The translations under genes and the position numbers were made by a program. A DNA stretch of 64,000 bases from Henricia sp. BOLD:AAB3569 (taxonomy: Eukaryota > Echinodermata > Asteroidea > Spinulosida > Echinasteridae): assembly GCA_037783545.1 (NCBI GenBank), contig JBBELK010000944.1, forward strand, positions 124,001 through 188,000, given 5' to 3'. This document shows, one piece after another, positions 60,972 through 64,000 of this stretch. Position 1 is the first letter of the stretch. The number at the start of each line of letters is the position of its first letter. A model generated the notes under the pieces. It did no database searches. It saw nothing but the letters and a program-made list of their open reading frames with translations, and was not told where the DNA came from.

Positions 60972-63750
60972 TCAACGGCCGTACAAATGTACACCAGCGC
61001 GGCGCATGCGCAGGGTGTCCCAACAGCCACGGTTAGGGGAATAACCACGCAGTCGAGCTCCGTTTTCCCTAAACTCTGAAATTTCTCCGTCATTTCCCAG
61101 CGAAAATCTGTCAATTTTGCATGACAAGTGCGGAATATATACAGTTTGGAGCATGCAAAATTTGAAGTTGGTTGGAAAATTCCTTGATTTCCAAATTTGC
61201 CGGCATTTGGGACACACTTTGACCTAATTCCCGTCACAATCTGGGGTGAGTCAACGGCCGTACAAATGTACACCAGCGCGGCGCAGGGTGTCCCAACAGC
61301 CACGGTTAGGGAAATAACCACGCAGCCGAGCTCCGTTTTCCCTAAACTCTGAAATTTCTCCGTCATTTCCCAGCGAAAATCTGTCAATTTTGCATGACAA
61401 GTGCGGAATATATACAGTTTGGAGCATGCAAAATTTGAAGTTGGTTGGAAAATTCCTTGATTTCCAAATTTGCCGGCATTTGGGACACACTTTGACCTAA
61501 TTCCCGTCACAATCTGGGGTGAGTCAACGGCCGTACGAATGTACACCAGCGCGGCGCATGCGCAGGGTGTCCCAACAGCCACGGTTAGGGGAATAACCAC
61601 GCAGCCGAGCTCCGTTTTCCCTAAACTCTGAAATTTCTCCGTCATTTCCCAGCGAAAATCTGTCAATTTTGCATGACAAGTGCGGAATATATACAGTTTG
61701 GAGCATGCAAAATTTGAAGTTGGTTGGAAAATTCCTTGATTTCCAAATTTGCCGGCATTTGGGACACACTTTGACCTAATTCCCGTCACAATCTGGGGTG
61801 AGTCAACGGCCGTACAAATGTACACCAGCGCGGCGCATGTGCAGGGTGTCACAACAGCCACGGTTAGGGGAATAACCACGCAGCCGAGCTCCGTTTTCCC
61901 TAAACTCTGAAATTTCCCTGTCATTTCCCAGCGAAAATCTGTCAATTTTGCATGACAAGTGCGGAATATATACAGTTTGGAGCATGCAAAATTTGAAGTT
62001 GGTTGGAAAATTCCTTGATTTCCAAATTTGCCGGCATTTGGGACACACTTTGACCTAATTCCCGTCACAATCTGGGGTGAGTCAACGGCCGTACAAATGT
62101 ACACCAGCGCGGCGCATGTGCAGGGTGTCACAACAGCCACGGTTAGGGGAATAACCACGCAGCCGAGCTCCGTTTTCCCTAAACTCTGAAATTTCCCTGT
62201 CATTTCCCAGCGAAAATCTGTCAATTTTGCATGACAAGTGCGGAATATATACAGTTTGGAGCATGCAAAATTTGAAGTTGGTTGGAAAATTCCTTGATTT
62301 CCAAATTTGCCGGCATTTGGGACACACTTTGACCTAATTCCCGTCACAATCTGGGGTGAGTCAACGGCCGTACAAATGTACACCAGCGCGGCGCAGTGTG
62401 TCCCAACAGCCACGGTTAGGGGAATAACCACGCAGCCGAGCTCCGTTTTCCCTAAACTCTGAAATTTATCCGTCATTTCCCAGCGAAAATCTGTCAATTT
62501 TGCATGACAAGTGCGGAATATATACAGTTTGGAGCATGCAAAATTTGAAGTTGGTTGGAAAATTCCTTGATTTCCAAATTTGCCGGCATTTGGGACACAC
62601 TTTGACCTAATTCCCGTCACAATCTGGGGTGAGTCAACGGCCGTACAAATGTACACCAGCGCGGTGCATGCGCAGGGTGTCCCAACAGCCAAGGTTAGGG
62701 GAATAACCACGCAGCCGAGCTCCGTTTTCCCTAAACTCTGAAATTTCTCCGTCATTTCCCAGCGAAAATCTGTCAAATTTGCATGACAAGTGCGGAATAT
62801 ATACAGTTTGGAGCATGCAAAATTTGAAGTTGGTTGGAAAATTCCTTGATTTCCAAATTTGCCGGCATTTGGGACACACTTTGACCTAATTCCCGTCACA
62901 ATCTGGGGTGAGTCAACGGCCGTACGAATGTACACCAGCGCGGCGCATGCGCAGGGTGTCCCAACAGCCACGGTTAGGGGAATAACCACGCAGCCGAGCT
63001 CCGTTTTCCCTAAACTCTGAAATTTCTCCGTCATTTCCCAGCGAAAATCTGTCAATTTTGCATGACAAGTGCGGAATATATACAGTTTGAAGCATGCAAA
63101 ATTTGAAGTTGGTTGGAAAATTCCTTGATTTCCAAATTTGCCGGCATTTGGGACACACTTTGACCTAATTCCCGTCACAATCTGGGGTGAGTCAACGGCC
63201 GTACAAATGTACACCAGCGCGGCGCATGTGCAGGGTGTCACAACAGCCACGGTTAGGGGAAAAACCACGCAGCCGAGCTCCGTTTTCCCTAAACTCTGAA
63301 ATTTCCCTGTCATTTCCCAGCGAAAATCTGTCAATTTTGCATGACAAGTGCGGAATATATACAGTTTGGAGCATGCAAAATTTGAAGTTGGTTTGAAAAT
63401 TCCTTGATTTCCAAATTTGCCGGCATTTGGGACACACTTTGACCTAATTCCCGTCACAATCTGGGGTGAGTCAACGGCCGTACAAATGTACACCAGCGCG
63501 GCGCATGCGCAGGGTGTCCCAACAGCTACGGTTAGGGGAATAACCACGCAGCCGAGCTCAGTTTTCCCTAAACTCTGAAATATCTCCGTCGTTTCCCAGC
63601 AAAAATCTGTACAATTTTGCATGACAAGTGCGGAATATATACAGTTTGGAGCATGCAAAATTTGAAGTTGGTTGGAAAATTCCTTGATTTCCAAATTTGC
63701 CGGCATTTGGGACACACTTTGACCTAATTCCCGTCACAATCTGGGGTGAG
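60972..63750 (+). repeat. Block X, copy 4 (2,779 bp)
   Basis: Offset 10,267 bp from copy 2 and shares its A at the diagnostic site (62468, AAATTTATCCG). Its last monomer is an intact X10 with TTCCAAATTTGCC, unlike the hybrid at 53204-53483, and is followed by a normal Y start. Confidence 0.95.
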
Positions 63751-64000
63751 TCAACGGCCGTACAAATGTACACCAGCGCGGCGCATGCGCAGGGTGTCCC
63801 AACAGCCACGGTTAGGGGAATAACCACGCAGTCGAGCTCCGTTTTCCCTAAACTCTGAAATTTCTCCGTCATTTCCCAGCGAAAATCTGTCAATTTTGCA
63901 TGACAAGTGCGGAATATATACAGTTTGGAGCATGCAAAATTTGAAGTTGGTTGGAAAATTCCTTGATTTCCAAATTTGCCGGCATTTGGGACACACTTTG
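63751..64000 (+). repeat. Partial satellite monomer at the right window edge (start of a third Y block)
   Basis: The last 250 bp match the first monomer of block Y (46549 and 56816): a 279-type with GCGCATGCGC, GCAGTCGAGCTCC and TTCCAAATTTGCC. It does not match the short Z block that follows the previous-but-one X block. The array continues beyond the window. Confidence 0.92.

Larger units (their letters stand above)
1..64000 (+). repeat. Satellite DNA array, 273/279-bp monomer family, about 231 head-to-tail copies
   Basis: The same sequence recurs without a gap from end to end, always in the same orientation. Using the TCA of the conserved TGAGTCAACGG motif as a phase marker, complete monomers run from 144 to 63750. 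Lengths: 98 of 273 bp, 113 of 279 bp, 15 of 280 bp, 3 of 284 bp, 1 of 274 bp. The 279 class differs by 6 bp that turn GCGCAGG into GCGCATGCGCAGG; the 280 class has a further 1 bp, nearly always in the TGTACAA variant of TGTCAA; the 284 class carries an extra TCGGT. No monomer is truncated or inverted and no foreign sequence interrupts the array. Monomers differ by shared diagnostic variants that define higher-order repeats. The consensus is about 47% G+C with 14 CpG. I do not recognise the family or the host. Satellite DNA of this kind normally lies in centromeric, pericentromeric or subtelomeric heterochromatin; which applies here cannot be seen. Confidence 0.98.

Noticed and set aside
1..64000. 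CRISPR array
   Set aside because: The repeat unit is 273-284 bp with no unique spacers between copies.
1..64000. Tandem 5S rRNA, tRNA or other small-RNA gene cluster
   Set aside because: No recognisable 5S internal control region, tRNA A and B boxes or cloverleaf in the consensus on either strand.

Overview
The whole 64 kb window is one uninterrupted head-to-tail satellite DNA array. No gene, RNA gene, transposon or unique spacer is visible on either strand. Phase marker: the TCA of the motif gTGAGTCAacgg recurs at 231 positions from 144 to 63751 and bounds 230 complete monomers. By my count 98 are 273 bp, 113 are 279 bp, 15 are 280 bp, 3 are 284 bp and 1 is 274 bp, a mean of about 276.6 bp. 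The counts add up exactly to the 63,607 bp between first and last marker. Both window ends fall inside a monomer, so the array continues past both edges.

This is eukaryotic heterochromatin-type sequence (pericentromeric, centromeric, subtelomeric or B-chromosome). The species cannot be read from it. The 273-bp consensus is about 47% G+C, with an AT-rich third and a GC-rich half. It has 14 CpG, observed/expected about 0.92 by hand count. That argues against heavy long-term germline CpG methylation and would fit many invertebrates, but it is weak evidence.

Layout. (1) 1-6.5 kb: mixed monomers, three with a 5-bp insertion, plus a 552-bp dimer repeated three times. (2) 6.5-13.4 kb: three scrambled copies of a 7-8-monomer unit (types a-h). 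(3) 13.1-22.5 kb: tetrameric 1,098-bp modules and relatives. (4) 22.5-36.6 kb: mixed monomers, a 552-bp dimer pair at 25.8-26.9 kb, and a six-monomer unit of about 1.65 kb in four consecutive copies (27.7-34.35 kb). (5) 36.6-43.8 kb: a tandem 1,104-bp tetramer and a 2,493-bp duplicate of 31,860-34,352. (6) 43.8-64 kb: a very homogeneous 25-monomer higher-order repeat of 6,935 bp, made of block X (10 monomers, 2,779 bp) and block Y (15 monomers, 4,156 bp). Its order is X Y X Z X Y X Y..., where Z is Y with 13 monomers (3,603 bp) removed by an in-register exchange. Order and homogeneity increase from left to right.

The very long minus-strand open frames (up to 3,314 codons) arise because 273 and 279 are multiples of three and one frame of the monomer lacks a stop. 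Most shared variants change the amino acid, and in-frame stops have themselves been amplified, so I do not call them genes. Within the monomer the notable structures are an 11-bp dyad flanking a TATATA core, a 10-bp GCGCATGCGC palindrome that distinguishes the 279-bp class, and a plus-strand arrangement of splice-donor and splice-acceptor-like signals 128/134 nt apart.
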